64,000 nucleotides of DNA from Bradyrhizobium monzae. GTDB lineage: Bacteria; Pseudomonadota; Alphaproteobacteria; Rhizobiales; Xanthobacteraceae. The notes beneath the pieces are model-generated. The model was given only the letters and a program-made list of their open reading frames with translations, made no database searches and was not told the DNA's origin. Of the stretch, positions 26,786 through 35,137 are shown one piece after another; position 1 is the first letter of the stretch, and every line of letters starts with the position of its first letter. The position numbers and the translations under genes were made by a program. The stretch covers positions 186,001 through 250,000 of the forward strand of contig NZ_JAIRDQ010000007.1 of the NCBI RefSeq assembly GCF_021458635.1, written 5' to 3'.

Positions 26786-28822
26786 TCACACGCTCTTCTG
26801 GAACCGGCCCGACAGCTCGCCAAAACCCTCGATCAGGGCCTCGGTGCCGTCGACCTCGGCCAACCGAGCCTTCACATCACGCAGCCACGCCAAATTGGCC
26901 TCGCTGGGATCGTCCCCCAAGGCCAGCTCGGCGTCTTTCAGCTCTCTAAGTAGTGAATGGTACTGCCGATGCAAGGCAACAAGCTGATGCCAGGTGGCAA
27001 GAACGTCGTCCCGTGCCGCGCCCTCACGGGCGCCCCACACCGCCGCGGTGGTGATGCCGCCCTCAACTCGTTGAAGCAGCTGCGAAAATCCACCCTTCTC
27101 GATATCGGCCCGCATCTTCTCGGCCTGCTCGCCGGGGTCCGGTGAGTGGTGATGATCGTTGGCGAAAGCGGCGATGATGCCGGCCCTGAGCTTGTGGGCC
27201 TCGGGGTGAGCGAACTCCAGGGCGGCCACTTCCTCGAGGTGCTCATGCAGCAGCCAGGGGTGGTTGATCAGGCTTTGCAGGATCAGGGCCTCGCGGCGCG
27301 AGATGGCGCTGCGCTGGCCCCGCATGATCGGGCTCGCCGCAAGCTGGGGGCTCGCCGCCTGGTAGGGGCCGGAGGGGAGCGGGGCCGGGCCGGGCGGGCC
27401 GCGGCGGCCTCCCCCAAATCCTTGGCCAAACCCCTGGCCGCCGAATCGATTCGCTTGTCCGCCGCCGCGGGGCTGGAATGGGCGGCCGCCTCCCCCTTGG
27501 CGGAAATTGCCCCGGCCGGCAAAGCCGCCGCGTCCGCCATCGGGCGAGAAGGTGCGCTGCAGCCGCTCGACGAATTCGTCGCGGTAGTAACGCCGCACCA
27601 CCTCGTCGCGGATGCCGTTCGACAATTCCTTGATGCGCGCTTCCAGCGCCGCGCGGCGCTCGGGCGTGGCAAAATTGCCGCCTTCGAGCTCGCGCGACCA
27701 GATCATGTCGGCGAGCGGACGTGCCGCTGCGATCACTTCCTCGATCGCGCCGCGCCCGCCGGAGCGCGCGAGATCGTCGGGGTCCTGCCCTTCCGGCAGC
27801 AGCGCAAAGCGCAGGCTCTTGCCCGGCGCGAGAAATGGCAGCGCGAGGTCGGCAGCGCGATAGGCGGCTTTCTGTCCGGCGCGGTCGCCGTCGAAGCAGA
27901 GGATCGGCTCGTCCGCCATCTTCCAGAGCAGTGCGAGCTGATTTTCGGTGAGCGCCGTGCCGAGTGGCGCGACGGCACCAGCGAAACCCGCAGTGACCAT
28001 GGCGATGACGTCGACATAGCCCTCGACCACGATCAGCGCGCTGCCGTCATGGGTGGCTTTGCGCGCGGTCTGGTGATTGTAGAGATTGTCGCCCTTGTGG
28101 AAGAGCGGCGTCTCCGGCGAGTTCAGGTATTTGGCCGGAACGTCCTTCTCCAGCGCGCGTCCACCGAAGGCGATGACGCGGCCGCGCAAATCCGTGATCG
28201 GAAACATCACGCGATCCCGGAAGCGATCGTAGGGCACGGGGATGTCGTTGCCGGCAACCAGCAGCCCGGTCTCGATCATGTCCTCGACGGACACGCCGAG
28301 CTTGCCGAGATGCTCCTTCAGCGCAAAGCGCTCCGGCGGCGGCGGCGCATAGCCCAGCCGAAACTGCAATTGCGTTGCCGGCGAGATGGCGCGGTCGGCG
28401 AGATAACCGCGTGCTTTCGCACCGACGCGCGAAGCCAATGTCTCAGAGAAAAACTTGGCCGCGAGTTCCATCACGTCATGCAGCGTGCGCCGCCGCTGCT
28501 CGTGCCGCGCCGCATCCGGCGTCACCGCCGGCAGCGGCAGGCCGGCCATGCTGGCGAGCCGCTCGACCGCTTCGGCAAACGGCAAGCCGTCGGTCTCCAT
28601 CACGAAGTTGATGATGTCGCCGTGCTTGCCGGAGGAGAAGTCGTGGTAAAAACCCTTCTGGTCGTTGACGTAGAAGGACGGCGTCTTCTCCTGCTGGAAC
28701 GGCGACAGCCCCTTCCACTCCCGCCCCGCCTTCTTCAACTTGACGCGCTTGCCCACGACTTCGGAGACCGAAAGCCGGGCGCGGAGCTCGTCGAGGAATT
28801 GGGGCGTAAAGCGCATGGCCAT
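26786..28822 (-). CDS. dnaG: DNA primase DnaG, zinc ligands replaced
   Basis: 678 residues. An N-terminal CHC2-type zinc-ribbon fold (1-100) is followed by the Toprim catalytic core (ALIVVEGYVDVIAM, FDGDRAGQKAA), a Gly/Arg-rich linker (about 430-500) and a C-terminal helical DnaB-binding domain. DnaG makes RNA primers for replication. The four zinc ligands of E. coli DnaG (Cys40, His43, Cys61, Cys64) are Ser40, Gln43, Asp61 and Ser64 here, in GLSPFQQEKTPSF and FYHDFSSGKHGD. The fold is clearly kept while zinc binding must be lost. The gene is otherwise intact and lies upstream of rpoD. Confidence 0.97.
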   Translation of the reverse strand: MAMRFTPQFLDELRARLSVSEVVGKRVKLKKAGREWKGLSPFQQEKTPSFYVNDQKGFYHDFSSGKHGDIINFVMETDGLPFAEAVERLASMAGLPLPAVTPDAARHEQRRRTLHDVMELAAKFFSETLASRVGAKARGYLADRAISPATQLQFRLGYAPPPPERFALKEHLGKLGVSVEDMIETGLLVAGNDIPVPYDRFRDRVMFPITDLRGRVIAFGGRALEKDVPAKYLNSPETPLFHKGDNLYNHQTARKATHDGSALIVVEGYVDVIAMVTAGFAGAVAPLGTALTENQLALLWKMADEPILCFDGDRAGQKAAYRAADLALPFLAPGKSLRFALLPEGQDPDDLARSGGRGAIEEVIAAARPLADMIWSRELEGGNFATPERRAALEARIKELSNGIRDEVVRRYYRDEFVERLQRTFSPDGGRGGFAGRGNFRQGGGGRPFQPRGGGQANRFGGQGFGQGFGGGRRGPPGPAPLPSGPYQAASPQLAASPIMRGQRSAISRREALILQSLINHPWLLHEHLEEVAALEFAHPEAHKLRAGIIAAFANDHHHSPDPGEQAEKMRADIEKGGFSQLLQRVEGGITTAAVWGAREGAARDDVLATWHQLVALHRQYHSLLRELKDAELALGDDPSEANLAWLRDVKARLAEVDGTEALIEGFGELSGRFQKSV

Positions 28823-28930
28823 TGTGTAGCGCGAACCAGGGTGAGTCGGGCGAAGGGATCAGGGATATAGGTGCGGGGTGGCTAAAAGTCAGGTTTGTCA
28901 GGATTATACGCGCTGTTCACAGCCCTTTCC

Positions 28931-29034
28931 GTCATTCCGGGGTCATGCGCAACATCGAGCCCGGGATCCATTTCTCGCAGCATTCTGGCGGCGCGAGATT
29001 CCGGACTACGCCAAGAGGTGCGCCCCGGAATGAC
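28931..29034. repeat. intergenic palindromic repeat, GTCATTCCGGGG family (copy 1)
   Basis: It is framed by GTCATTCCGGGG and CCCCGGAATGAC, with internal GAGCCCGGGATCCATTTCTC and GAGATTCCGGACT arms. A second, diverged copy is at 41478-41581. It is a dispersed palindromic element in intergenic DNA. Confidence 0.85.
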
Positions 29035-29077
29035 GGGAAAAGCTTGAACCTCGCCCGGTTCCACGCTTCCATAGGCC

Positions 29078-29641
29078 ATGTTCAGGACCTTTCGCGGTGG
29101 CCACAGCGGGGGCTGGCGCGTGACCTCGCTGTCACCAGTGACGGGCGAGCCCCTGCCCTTCATGCCGGCGCTGTCGGTAACCGACGGCGACGCTGTCTCG
29201 TTGCCGCTGGTGCCCTCGCGCAATGCGTGGCGCCTGGTCGGCGCACCGAGCAGCTTGCGCTACACCGAACGCGCGGAGAAGCAGCAGCTCGAGAACGTGC
29301 AGGCCGGCCTCGGCAGGCTGGAGGCCACCAGCGCGGCGCTGATCCCGATCCGCAAGTCGCAGGCATGGTGGGATCTCACGCAGGAAGAACGCCGCAAAAT
29401 CTTTGAAGACAAGTCGCACCACATCGCGAGCAGCCTTCGTTTTCTGCCCGCCATCGCGCGCCAGCTCTATCATTGCCGCGACCTCGGCGAGCCCTTCGAT
29501 TTCCTGACCTGGTTCGAGTTCGCACCCGCGCACGCCTCGCTGTTCGAGGAGCTGGTCGACATGCTCAGGCAAACCGAGGAATGGACCTATGTCGAGCGCG
29601 AGGTCGACGTCCGCGTGGTGAAGGAAGTGCTGTCGGCCTAG
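29078..29641 (+). CDS. chlorite dismutase-family heme protein (short type)
   Basis: 187 residues without a signal peptide, matching the short, dimer-type Cld clade best known from Nitrobacter (recalled). Recognisable parts: AALIPIRKSQAWWDLTQEERRKIFED, the proximal-His region SHH (His114/115), then LRFLPAIARQLYHCRDLGEPFDFLTWFEFAP with Arg128 near the distal position, and RQTEEWTYVEREVDVRV. True Cld enzymes convert chlorite to chloride and O2; many family members instead act in heme metabolism or have unknown roles. Its stop codon overlaps the end of the convergent gamma-glutamylcyclotransferase-like gene. Confidence 0.78.
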   Translation: MFRTFRGGHSGGWRVTSLSPVTGEPLPFMPALSVTDGDAVSLPLVPSRNAWRLVGAPSSLRYTERAEKQQLENVQAGLGRLEATSAALIPIRKSQAWWDLTQEERRKIFEDKSHHIASSLRFLPAIARQLYHCRDLGEPFDFLTWFEFAPAHASLFEELVDMLRQTEEWTYVEREVDVRVVKEVLSA

Positions 29642-30036
29642 TGATCCAGGAAGCGGCCGGACTCGATGTGCGGCAGATCGGTGACGGGCCAGTTGTAGAC
29701 GTAGGTCCAGGCCGGCGCCGTCGTGCCATCCGTGCAGGTCACGTCGATCAGCTGGCGCAGATATTCCGTCGGCTCCGGAAAGCCCTCGCCGCAGGCCTCA
29801 TACATGTCGAGCTCGCGCAAGAGTTCGTCGCCCGCGCGCAGTTTGAAAATCTCGCCGTGCACGAGGTCGGACGGCGCGCCGGACAGCAGCAATCCCGGAT
29901 AATGTTTTACAAGCACGAGCCGGCCGCGGCAGCTCGCCTCGCCCAGAAAATCCGCATGCTGCGCCAGCAGCCGCGCCATCGGATGGTCGAAGCCGCGCAT
30001 CAGTGTGCCGTAGACGAAGAGGCGATCGGAGGTCAT
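29638..30036 (-). CDS. gamma-glutamylcyclotransferase-like (AIG2/GGCT) protein
   Basis: 132 residues from the ATG at 30036. The GGCT-like signature YGTLMRGFDHPMA is at the N-terminus (residues 8-21), followed by GRLVLVKHYPGLLLSG and the HGEIFKL / LRELDMYEACGE segment with the catalytic-type acidic residue. The family forms 5-oxoproline from gamma-glutamyl amines or acts on related amides; many bacterial members are uncharacterised. It ends inside the stop of the convergent Cld-family gene. Confidence 0.82.
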   Translation of the reverse strand: MTSDRLFVYGTLMRGFDHPMARLLAQHADFLGEASCRGRLVLVKHYPGLLLSGAPSDLVHGEIFKLRAGDELLRELDMYEACGEGFPEPTEYLRQLIDVTCTDGTTAPAWTYVYNWPVTDLPHIESGRFLDH

Positions 30037-30060
30037 GGGGGCTCTATAAACTCTCCACAC

Positions 30061-30143
30061 CGTCATTGCGAGGAGCTCTTGCGACGAAGCAATCCAGACT
30101 GTCGCTGTGGCTTCTGGATTGCTTCGCTTCGCTCGCAATGACG
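30061..30143. repeat. intergenic palindromic repeat, CGTCATTGCGAG family
   Basis: It is framed by CGTCATTGCGAGGAGC and CGCTCGCAATGACG, with inner arms GAAGCAATCCAG and CTGGATTGCTTC. It is one copy of a third palindromic repeat type in this window. It lies between two minus-strand genes. Confidence 0.85.
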
Positions 30144-30160
30144 CACGAAAGCAGCTTCAT

Positions 30161-31072
30161 CTACAAAGCTTCCGCTTCCAGCTCCCTGCCGCTGCGTTCC
30201 TCGTCCGAGACCACCTTGATGCTGACATCCATGACGTCGAAGGCATCCTGGGTGCCGATATAGATGCCGTGCAGCGGGATGGCCTGACGCGGGTCGCGGG
30301 CGACCGCGACGCGGATGAGGTCGCGGGTGCCGACGATGCCATTGGTCGGATCGAACTCGATCCAGCCTGCGCTCGGCAGATAGACCTGCACCCATGCATG
30401 GGTCGAGCCGCCGCCGACATGGTGCTGCGCGATGTCTTCGGGCACGAAGATGTAGCCGGAGACGAAGCGCGCGGCGATGCCGAGCCGGCGCAGCGCCTCG
30501 ATCATGAACAGCGCATAGTCGCGGCAGGTGCCGGTGCCCCACTGCAACGTGTCGAACGGGGCTTGCGTGCCCGGCTGGTGACGCCTGCGGTATCTAAACT
30601 GCTTGCGGATGGCGTGCGTGATACGGCTCAACATCGCGAAGGTTGGCGACGGCGTGTCCTCGTCGAGAAAGCTGCGCGCCCATTCCGCGATCTTGCCGTC
30701 GGGATCGGGATATCGCGGCGTGCTGTACTGGACGAGATCGGGCAATTCCGCGTCGTCATAGACGAAGGGATAGAAGTAGGCGGGATCGTCCGGCGTCAGC
30801 GCGAAATCTTCGACCGGATTGTGCTCGACGGTGACGTGCCAGTCGAAGATCAGACGGTCCGCGCGCGCGTCGAAATCGGCGATCGCGACCGAATTGCCGA
30901 ACACGTCGTGAATCCAGCGCAGCGACATCGGCTCCGGCGAGATCTCGAGCCTGGAGTCGAGCACGCGCAGATCATGACCGTCACTTGGGCGCAGCATAAA
31001 TCTGTGTTCGCCGAAGGCCACGGGACGATTGTAGCGATATTCGGTCTTGTGATGAATCGTCAGCAGCGGCAT
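30161..31072 (-). CDS. transglutaminase-like (cysteine protease fold) protein
   Basis: 303 residues from the ATG at 31072. An N-terminal beta domain (MPLLTIHHKTEYRYNRPVAFGEHRFMLRP) is typical of bacterial transglutaminase-like proteins. The catalytic triad is visible: Cys in GTGTCRDYALFMIEALRRLGIAARFVSGY, His in STHAWVQVYLP and Asp in WIEFDPTNG. Members usually act as peptidases or amidases. It is cytoplasmic by sequence. It is divergent from the N-formylglutamate amidohydrolase-like gene with 93 nt between them. Confidence 0.9.
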   Translation of the reverse strand: MPLLTIHHKTEYRYNRPVAFGEHRFMLRPSDGHDLRVLDSRLEISPEPMSLRWIHDVFGNSVAIADFDARADRLIFDWHVTVEHNPVEDFALTPDDPAYFYPFVYDDAELPDLVQYSTPRYPDPDGKIAEWARSFLDEDTPSPTFAMLSRITHAIRKQFRYRRRHQPGTQAPFDTLQWGTGTCRDYALFMIEALRRLGIAARFVSGYIFVPEDIAQHHVGGGSTHAWVQVYLPSAGWIEFDPTNGIVGTRDLIRVAVARDPRQAIPLHGIYIGTQDAFDVMDVSIKVVSDEERSGRELEAEAL

Positions 31073-31165
31073 CGTCAGGAGATCATGGTGATTTTGGGCA
31101 GACCCATTGTGAACGATTCTTTGCCCAATTTCCGGGGGCGACTGCTTTTTCCATAGGCAATCAGG

Positions 31166-31972
31166 ATGGCTTTCAACACAGCCGAGGCGACGGATCAACT
31201 CCTTGGACAAGGCGATATTCCGCCAGTGCATGAGGTGAATGCGGCAGGCACATCGCCCTTCCTGCTCACATCGGACCATTACGGCCGCATTCTGCCGCGC
31301 GCGCTCGGCGATCTCGGCGTCTCGGAAAGCGAGCTTGTCAGGCACATCGCCTGGGACATCGGCATCGCCGGCGTCTCCGAGCGGATGGCGGAGATGCTGG
31401 ATGCCCATCTGATCGCACAGCGATATTCGCGACTCGTGATCGACTGCAACCGCTCGCCGGGCATCGCAAGCTCGATCCCCGTGATATCAGAGGCAACCAC
31501 GATCCCGCGCAATGAGGGAATCTCGGAGGACGAGCGCGCGGCGAGGCGACGCGAGATTTTTGACCCCTATCATCATCGCATCGATGCGGCGATCGACAGC
31601 CGGATACACGCCAAGCGGGCAACCGTGCTGGTGTCGCTGCACAGTTTTACCCCTGTTTATGCCGGCGTCGCGCGGCGCTGGCACATCGGCGCGCTCTATA
31701 ACCGCGACACTTTGCTGCCAAAACTGCTGCTGAAACATTTGCGCGCCGAGGGCGATCTCGTCGTCGGCGACAACGAGCCCTATGCGGTGAGCGATCTCAG
31801 CGACTACACCATCCCCGTGCACGGCGAGGCCCGCGGCCTCGTCAACACCGGCATCGAGATCCGCCAGGACCTGATCGCGGATCAATCCGGCCAGCAGCAA
31901 TGGGCGGAACGGCTGGCGCGGATCTTTGCGGAGATCGAACTGGAGTTGAAGCCGGAGTTGCTGGCCGACTAA
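31166..31972 (+). CDS. N-formylglutamate amidohydrolase-family protein
   Basis: 268 residues with the family features: an early VNAAGTSPFLLTSDHYGR, DIGIAGVSERMAEMLDAHLI, LVIDCNRSPG, IPVISE, DPYHHRIDAAID, LVSLHSFTPVYAGVAR and VGDNEPYAVSDLSDYTIPVHGEARGLVNTGIEIRQDLI. The family hydrolyses N-formylglutamate (histidine degradation) but also includes uncharacterised amidohydrolases. No other hut genes are nearby, so a dedicated histidine pathway role is not supported. Confidence 0.88.
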   Translation: MAFNTAEATDQLLGQGDIPPVHEVNAAGTSPFLLTSDHYGRILPRALGDLGVSESELVRHIAWDIGIAGVSERMAEMLDAHLIAQRYSRLVIDCNRSPGIASSIPVISEATTIPRNEGISEDERAARRREIFDPYHHRIDAAIDSRIHAKRATVLVSLHSFTPVYAGVARRWHIGALYNRDTLLPKLLLKHLRAEGDLVVGDNEPYAVSDLSDYTIPVHGEARGLVNTGIEIRQDLIADQSGQQQWAERLARIFAEIELELKPELLAD

Positions 31973-32045
31973 CCGCCGCGCGTCTTCCTTGGACGCACCG
32001 CGGCGGACGAAGGTTCAACCGGCCAATTCGCTTACTTGGTCGTGC

Positions 32046-32666
32046 TCATTTGGCCCGGATCAACGCCAGCCAGATGCCGCCGCCGATCATGAAGCCGCCG
32101 GACACGCGCGACACCATGCGGGTGCGGCGCGCCGAGAAAAAGCCGCGGGCCTGTCCGGCAAGCAGCGCGTAGATTCCGTCCGTCAAGCCGGCAAGCACCA
32201 TGAAAGTGATTCCGAGCACCAGGACCTGCGACAGGTGATCCTTGCTCATGTCCATGAATTGCGGAATGAACGCGCCGAAGAACACCAGCAGCTTCGGGTT
32301 CGACAACGCCACGACAAAGCCCTGCAAAAGGAAGCCGCCGCGAGGGGGCGGCGGAGGCGCGTCGGCGTCGACGCCCTCGACCGGAGCGCGGATCAGCTTG
32401 AAGCCGAGCCAGACCAGATAGGCCGCGCCCGCAAAGCGCACCCAGTTGAACCAATACCCCATCGTCGCCATCAGCGAGGTGAGGCCAACCGCAAGTACAC
32501 CGATCACGATCAGCAGCCCCAGCTGCACGCCGAGAATGTTGGTCAGCGCCGCACGCGTGCCATGGCGCAGGCCGTTGGCGATGACGAGGGTGACGATCGG
32601 GCCCGGCAGCAGCGCGAGCGCAATGCAGGCAGCGATGAAGGCGAGATAGGCTTGCATGGACATCAT
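32046..32666 (-). CDS. LysE/RhtB-family amino-acid exporter
   Basis: A 206-residue six-helix membrane protein. Family hallmarks are LAFIAACIALALLPGPIVTLVIANGLRHGTRAALTNILGVQLG and GFVVALSNPKLLVFFGAFIPQFMD. It is paralogous to the exporter at 20328-20939 in fold, although sequence is diverged. Substrate unknown; amino acids or derivatives are expected for the family. Confidence 0.92.
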   Translation of the reverse strand: MMSMQAYLAFIAACIALALLPGPIVTLVIANGLRHGTRAALTNILGVQLGLLIVIGVLAVGLTSLMATMGYWFNWVRFAGAAYLVWLGFKLIRAPVEGVDADAPPPPPRGGFLLQGFVVALSNPKLLVFFGAFIPQFMDMSKDHLSQVLVLGITFMVLAGLTDGIYALLAGQARGFFSARRTRMVSRVSGGFMIGGGIWLALIRAK

Positions 32667-32712
32667 GGGGAGGACTCGGCTTGGGGCGTTTGCCTGTATT
32701 AATGCATGGCAC

Positions 32713-33258
32713 TTACTTCCCGTCCAGCGCCGCTGTCAGCCACGCTTTCATCTCCTGCGTCTCCAGGAATGCGAGCGCCGCAAGCTGCATCGCGTTGGCA
32801 TCGCCCCGCCCCTGCGCCGCGGCGACGAGGAGATCGCAGCGCCGTGAGACGGCAACGCCAACCGCGGCGTGGCTCGCACCGTCATAGAGGGCGAGATCAT
32901 AGCGCCGCGCACGACCGTGCATCTCGCCGACATGCACCACCTCGCCCGGTGCGGTCGCCGCAAAGCGCGGGGTGATCAGATCGATATCGGCGACGCGATC
33001 AACCTCGTCGTCATCGGCGACACCGCTGTCGCAATTGCAGAATCCGCGCTTGGCGCGGACATGGAGCTCGGCGCCGTCGCAGGCTCCGCCCTCGCAGCGA
33101 AACGCACGGCCCGCGGGCCAGCCGTCGCGCGGGAACGGCCAGGCGAGCTCGCGCCAGTGCGCTGATGTCGGCGCGGGCTGCGGCGCCAGCTGATAGGCCC
33201 CGACGCCGGATGCGCCGAGGGCGGCAAGGACGAGCGCGATCGTCATAACGCGCCGCAT
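32713..33258 (-). CDS. secreted hypothetical protein
   Basis: 181 residues with a signal peptide (MTIALVLAALGASGVGAYQLA). The mature part has four cysteines in two close pairs (FRCEGGACDG and GFCNCDSG) and a later VSRRCDLLVAA. The Cys pattern suggests disulfide bonds in the periplasm. It begins 2 nt after the LVIVD-repeat gene ends, so the two form one transcription unit. No family is recognised. Confidence 0.68.
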   Translation of the reverse strand: MRRVMTIALVLAALGASGVGAYQLAPQPAPTSAHWRELAWPFPRDGWPAGRAFRCEGGACDGAELHVRAKRGFCNCDSGVADDDEVDRVADIDLITPRFAATAPGEVVHVGEMHGRARRYDLALYDGASHAAVGVAVSRRCDLLVAAAQGRGDANAMQLAALAFLETQEMKAWLTAALDGK

Positions 33259-33260
33259 CG

Positions 33261-34706
33261 TCAGTTCTTCGGCAGGCCGGCGACGGCGCGTGCCGGCCCG
33301 GTCAGTTCGAGAATGTGCAGGCCGGTGTTGGCGCGGTCGACGATGTAGATGTAACCGCGCTCGTCGGTCTCGACATTGTTGGTCTGGATCGCGACCTTGC
33401 AGCGCTCGCCGCCTTCGACCGGAATGCAGCGCTTGTCAGTCGCCTGCGTGATCGCAGGAATGAAATAGCCGACCTCCTTGGGATGATAGGGATCGCGGAT
33501 GTCGAGCGCGCGGACGCCGGCATTGAAGAAGGCGATGAAGGCCAACTTCTTGTAGTAGATCGGCGCCATGCTCTCGTTCGAGGAGTGCGAGCCGAAGCGG
33601 CCGCCGCGCTGGCAGAACTGCCCACTCGCCTCCGGCACGGTGTAGCTCGATATCATCATCGGCCGCGTTTCGGTGGTGACGTCGGCGAGCCACACCATCT
33701 GGCGCGCCTCGCCGCATTCGTTCAAGATCGCCTCGTCGACGATCATGACGATGTCGCGGGTCTTGCCGTCCTTGTCCTCGGCGAATTCCGCGACCGGCAT
33801 GTCGAGCATCGGAAATGTGGTGTGCGCGCCGTTGAACGCCGACATCGGCATCCGCGAGATCTCGGGAAGGCGCAGATTGTCCGGCGTCGGCTCCTTCGGT
33901 CCGTTCAGAAGCTTCTCGCGATCGACGATCTGCAAGATGCCGCCCTTGTTGGTGCCGTAACCGAAATAGACGCGGTTGCCATTGGGGCCGGTCGAGATCG
34001 GCCCGTGTAATTCGGTCGGCACCGCGCCGGTCGATCCCGGCTCCTGGCCGGGCAGGCCGAAGTCGCGGATTTTTTGCGGATGGGCGGGATCGGAGAGATC
34101 ATAGATCTGCGTCATGCGCCGGGTGCGCCAGTCCGGCGCACCCGAGACGAGATAGGCAATGCCGGTGTCGCATTCCCACCAGCTCTTGTGCGTATCCTTC
34201 AAGCCGCCGATGCGCGTGATCAGCGTGGGATTGGCGGGATCGGCAACGTTCCAGATCTCATGCGCCTCGCTGCCGAAAGTGCGCAGCATGTAGACCGCAT
34301 TGGGATCGCCCTTCGGCAATGCCTTGCCGTCGCACACGCGCACCATCTGCGCGCCACCGGATTCATACTTGCCTTCCTGCCCCGGCAGATGCCTGAGATA
34401 TTTGGGATGCGCGGGATCGGTGACATCGACGATCGACGTTCCGTTCGGCTCCGCTTGCCCGGTCATCGGATTGACGGGAGCCGGCACGTCGTCGGTGCCG
34501 CCATGGTGACCGATATAGGCGATCCAGCGGTCGCCCTGGTGATGGATGGTCGGCTGATAGGCGCTGCGCGCCTGCAGATCGTTGGTTCCCACCAGCTTCA
34601 TGTTGGACGCCTCCGGCGGCGCACCGATGGTCTGCTTCTGGGCGTGAACAAAAGCGCTGCCAGCGAAAAGGACGAGGGCGGCAGCAGTCAAGACGCAACG
34701 GAACAT
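33261..34706 (-). CDS. exported LVIVD-repeat (beta-propeller) protein
   Basis: 481 residues from the ATG at 34706 with a signal peptide (LTAAALVLFAGSAFVHAQ). The sequence has repeated blades with phrases like SIVDVTDPAHPKYLRHLPG, HEIWNVADPANPTLITRIGG, QIYDLSDPAHPQKIRDF, GVRALDIRDPYHPKEVGYFIP and YIYIVDRANTGLHILELTG. This is the LVIVD repeat, predicted to fold as a beta-propeller. Such proteins are surface or periplasmic with unknown ligands. It is cotranscribed with the small Cys-containing secreted protein. Confidence 0.82.
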   Translation of the reverse strand: MFRCVLTAAALVLFAGSAFVHAQKQTIGAPPEASNMKLVGTNDLQARSAYQPTIHHQGDRWIAYIGHHGGTDDVPAPVNPMTGQAEPNGTSIVDVTDPAHPKYLRHLPGQEGKYESGGAQMVRVCDGKALPKGDPNAVYMLRTFGSEAHEIWNVADPANPTLITRIGGLKDTHKSWWECDTGIAYLVSGAPDWRTRRMTQIYDLSDPAHPQKIRDFGLPGQEPGSTGAVPTELHGPISTGPNGNRVYFGYGTNKGGILQIVDREKLLNGPKEPTPDNLRLPEISRMPMSAFNGAHTTFPMLDMPVAEFAEDKDGKTRDIVMIVDEAILNECGEARQMVWLADVTTETRPMMISSYTVPEASGQFCQRGGRFGSHSSNESMAPIYYKKLAFIAFFNAGVRALDIRDPYHPKEVGYFIPAITQATDKRCIPVEGGERCKVAIQTNNVETDERGYIYIVDRANTGLHILELTGPARAVAGLPKN

Positions 34707-34785
34707 CAAAGTCCTCCCGGAACCAATCTGCGTTGGCTGAGCTTCAAGGCTAGCACAGCCATTTGCGCGCGCCAAAGACACCATC

Positions 34786-34815
34786 TTGACATGCAACTAA
34801 TTGGTTGCCTATTAT
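34786..34815 (+). promoter_or_regulatory. ArsR-operon promoter with operator in the spacer
   Basis: TTGACA (34786-34791), an 18-bp spacer and TATTAT (34810-34815) form an unusually good sigma-70 promoter. The spacer contains the 16-bp near-palindrome GCAACTAATTGGTTGC (34793-34808, one mismatch), a good ArsR-dimer operator. The ATG at 34823 is only 8 nt after the -10 box, so transcription should start at or next to the start codon, giving a leaderless mRNA and direct self-repression. Confidence 0.75.
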
Positions 34816-34822
34816 CGTTGCC

Positions 34823-35137
34823 ATGGATGAGGTCTTCAAAGCGCTCGCCGATGCGTCGAGACGGTCGCTGCTGGACAGGCTTCACGCCAGGAACGGCCAG
34901 ACCCTGAACGAGCTTTGCGAAGGCCTGGAGATGACGCGCCAGGCGGTGACGAAACACCTGGTCATCCTGGAAGAGGCCAATCTCGTCACGACCATCAGGC
35001 ATGGCCGCGAGAAGCTGCACTATCTCAATCCGATGCCGATCCATCAGATCGGCGAACGCTGGATCAGGAAATTCGAGCGCGGCAAGCTTGCCGCGCTCAG
35101 CGAGTTGAAACGCCAGTTGGAGAAGCGTGATGAGTAA
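34823..35137 (+). CDS. ArsR-family transcriptional repressor
   Basis: 104 residues of winged-helix type: VFKALADASRRSLLDRLHARNGQTLNELCEGLEMTRQAVTKHLVILEEANLVTTIRHGREKLHYLNPMPIHQIGERWI. This is the ArsR subtype that pairs with AHSA1/SRPBCC proteins. No metal-binding ELCVCD motif is present (the equivalent is LNELCEGL), so it is not a typical metal sensor. It overlaps the downstream SRPBCC gene by 8 nt, forming a three-gene operon. It probably represses itself through the operator in its promoter spacer. Confidence 0.93.
   Translation: MDEVFKALADASRRSLLDRLHARNGQTLNELCEGLEMTRQAVTKHLVILEEANLVTTIRHGREKLHYLNPMPIHQIGERWIRKFERGKLAALSELKRQLEKRDE

Noticed and set aside
27146..28870. 574-codon plus-strand frame opposite dnaG
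   Set aside because: Antisense shadow of dnaG with no recognisable motif.
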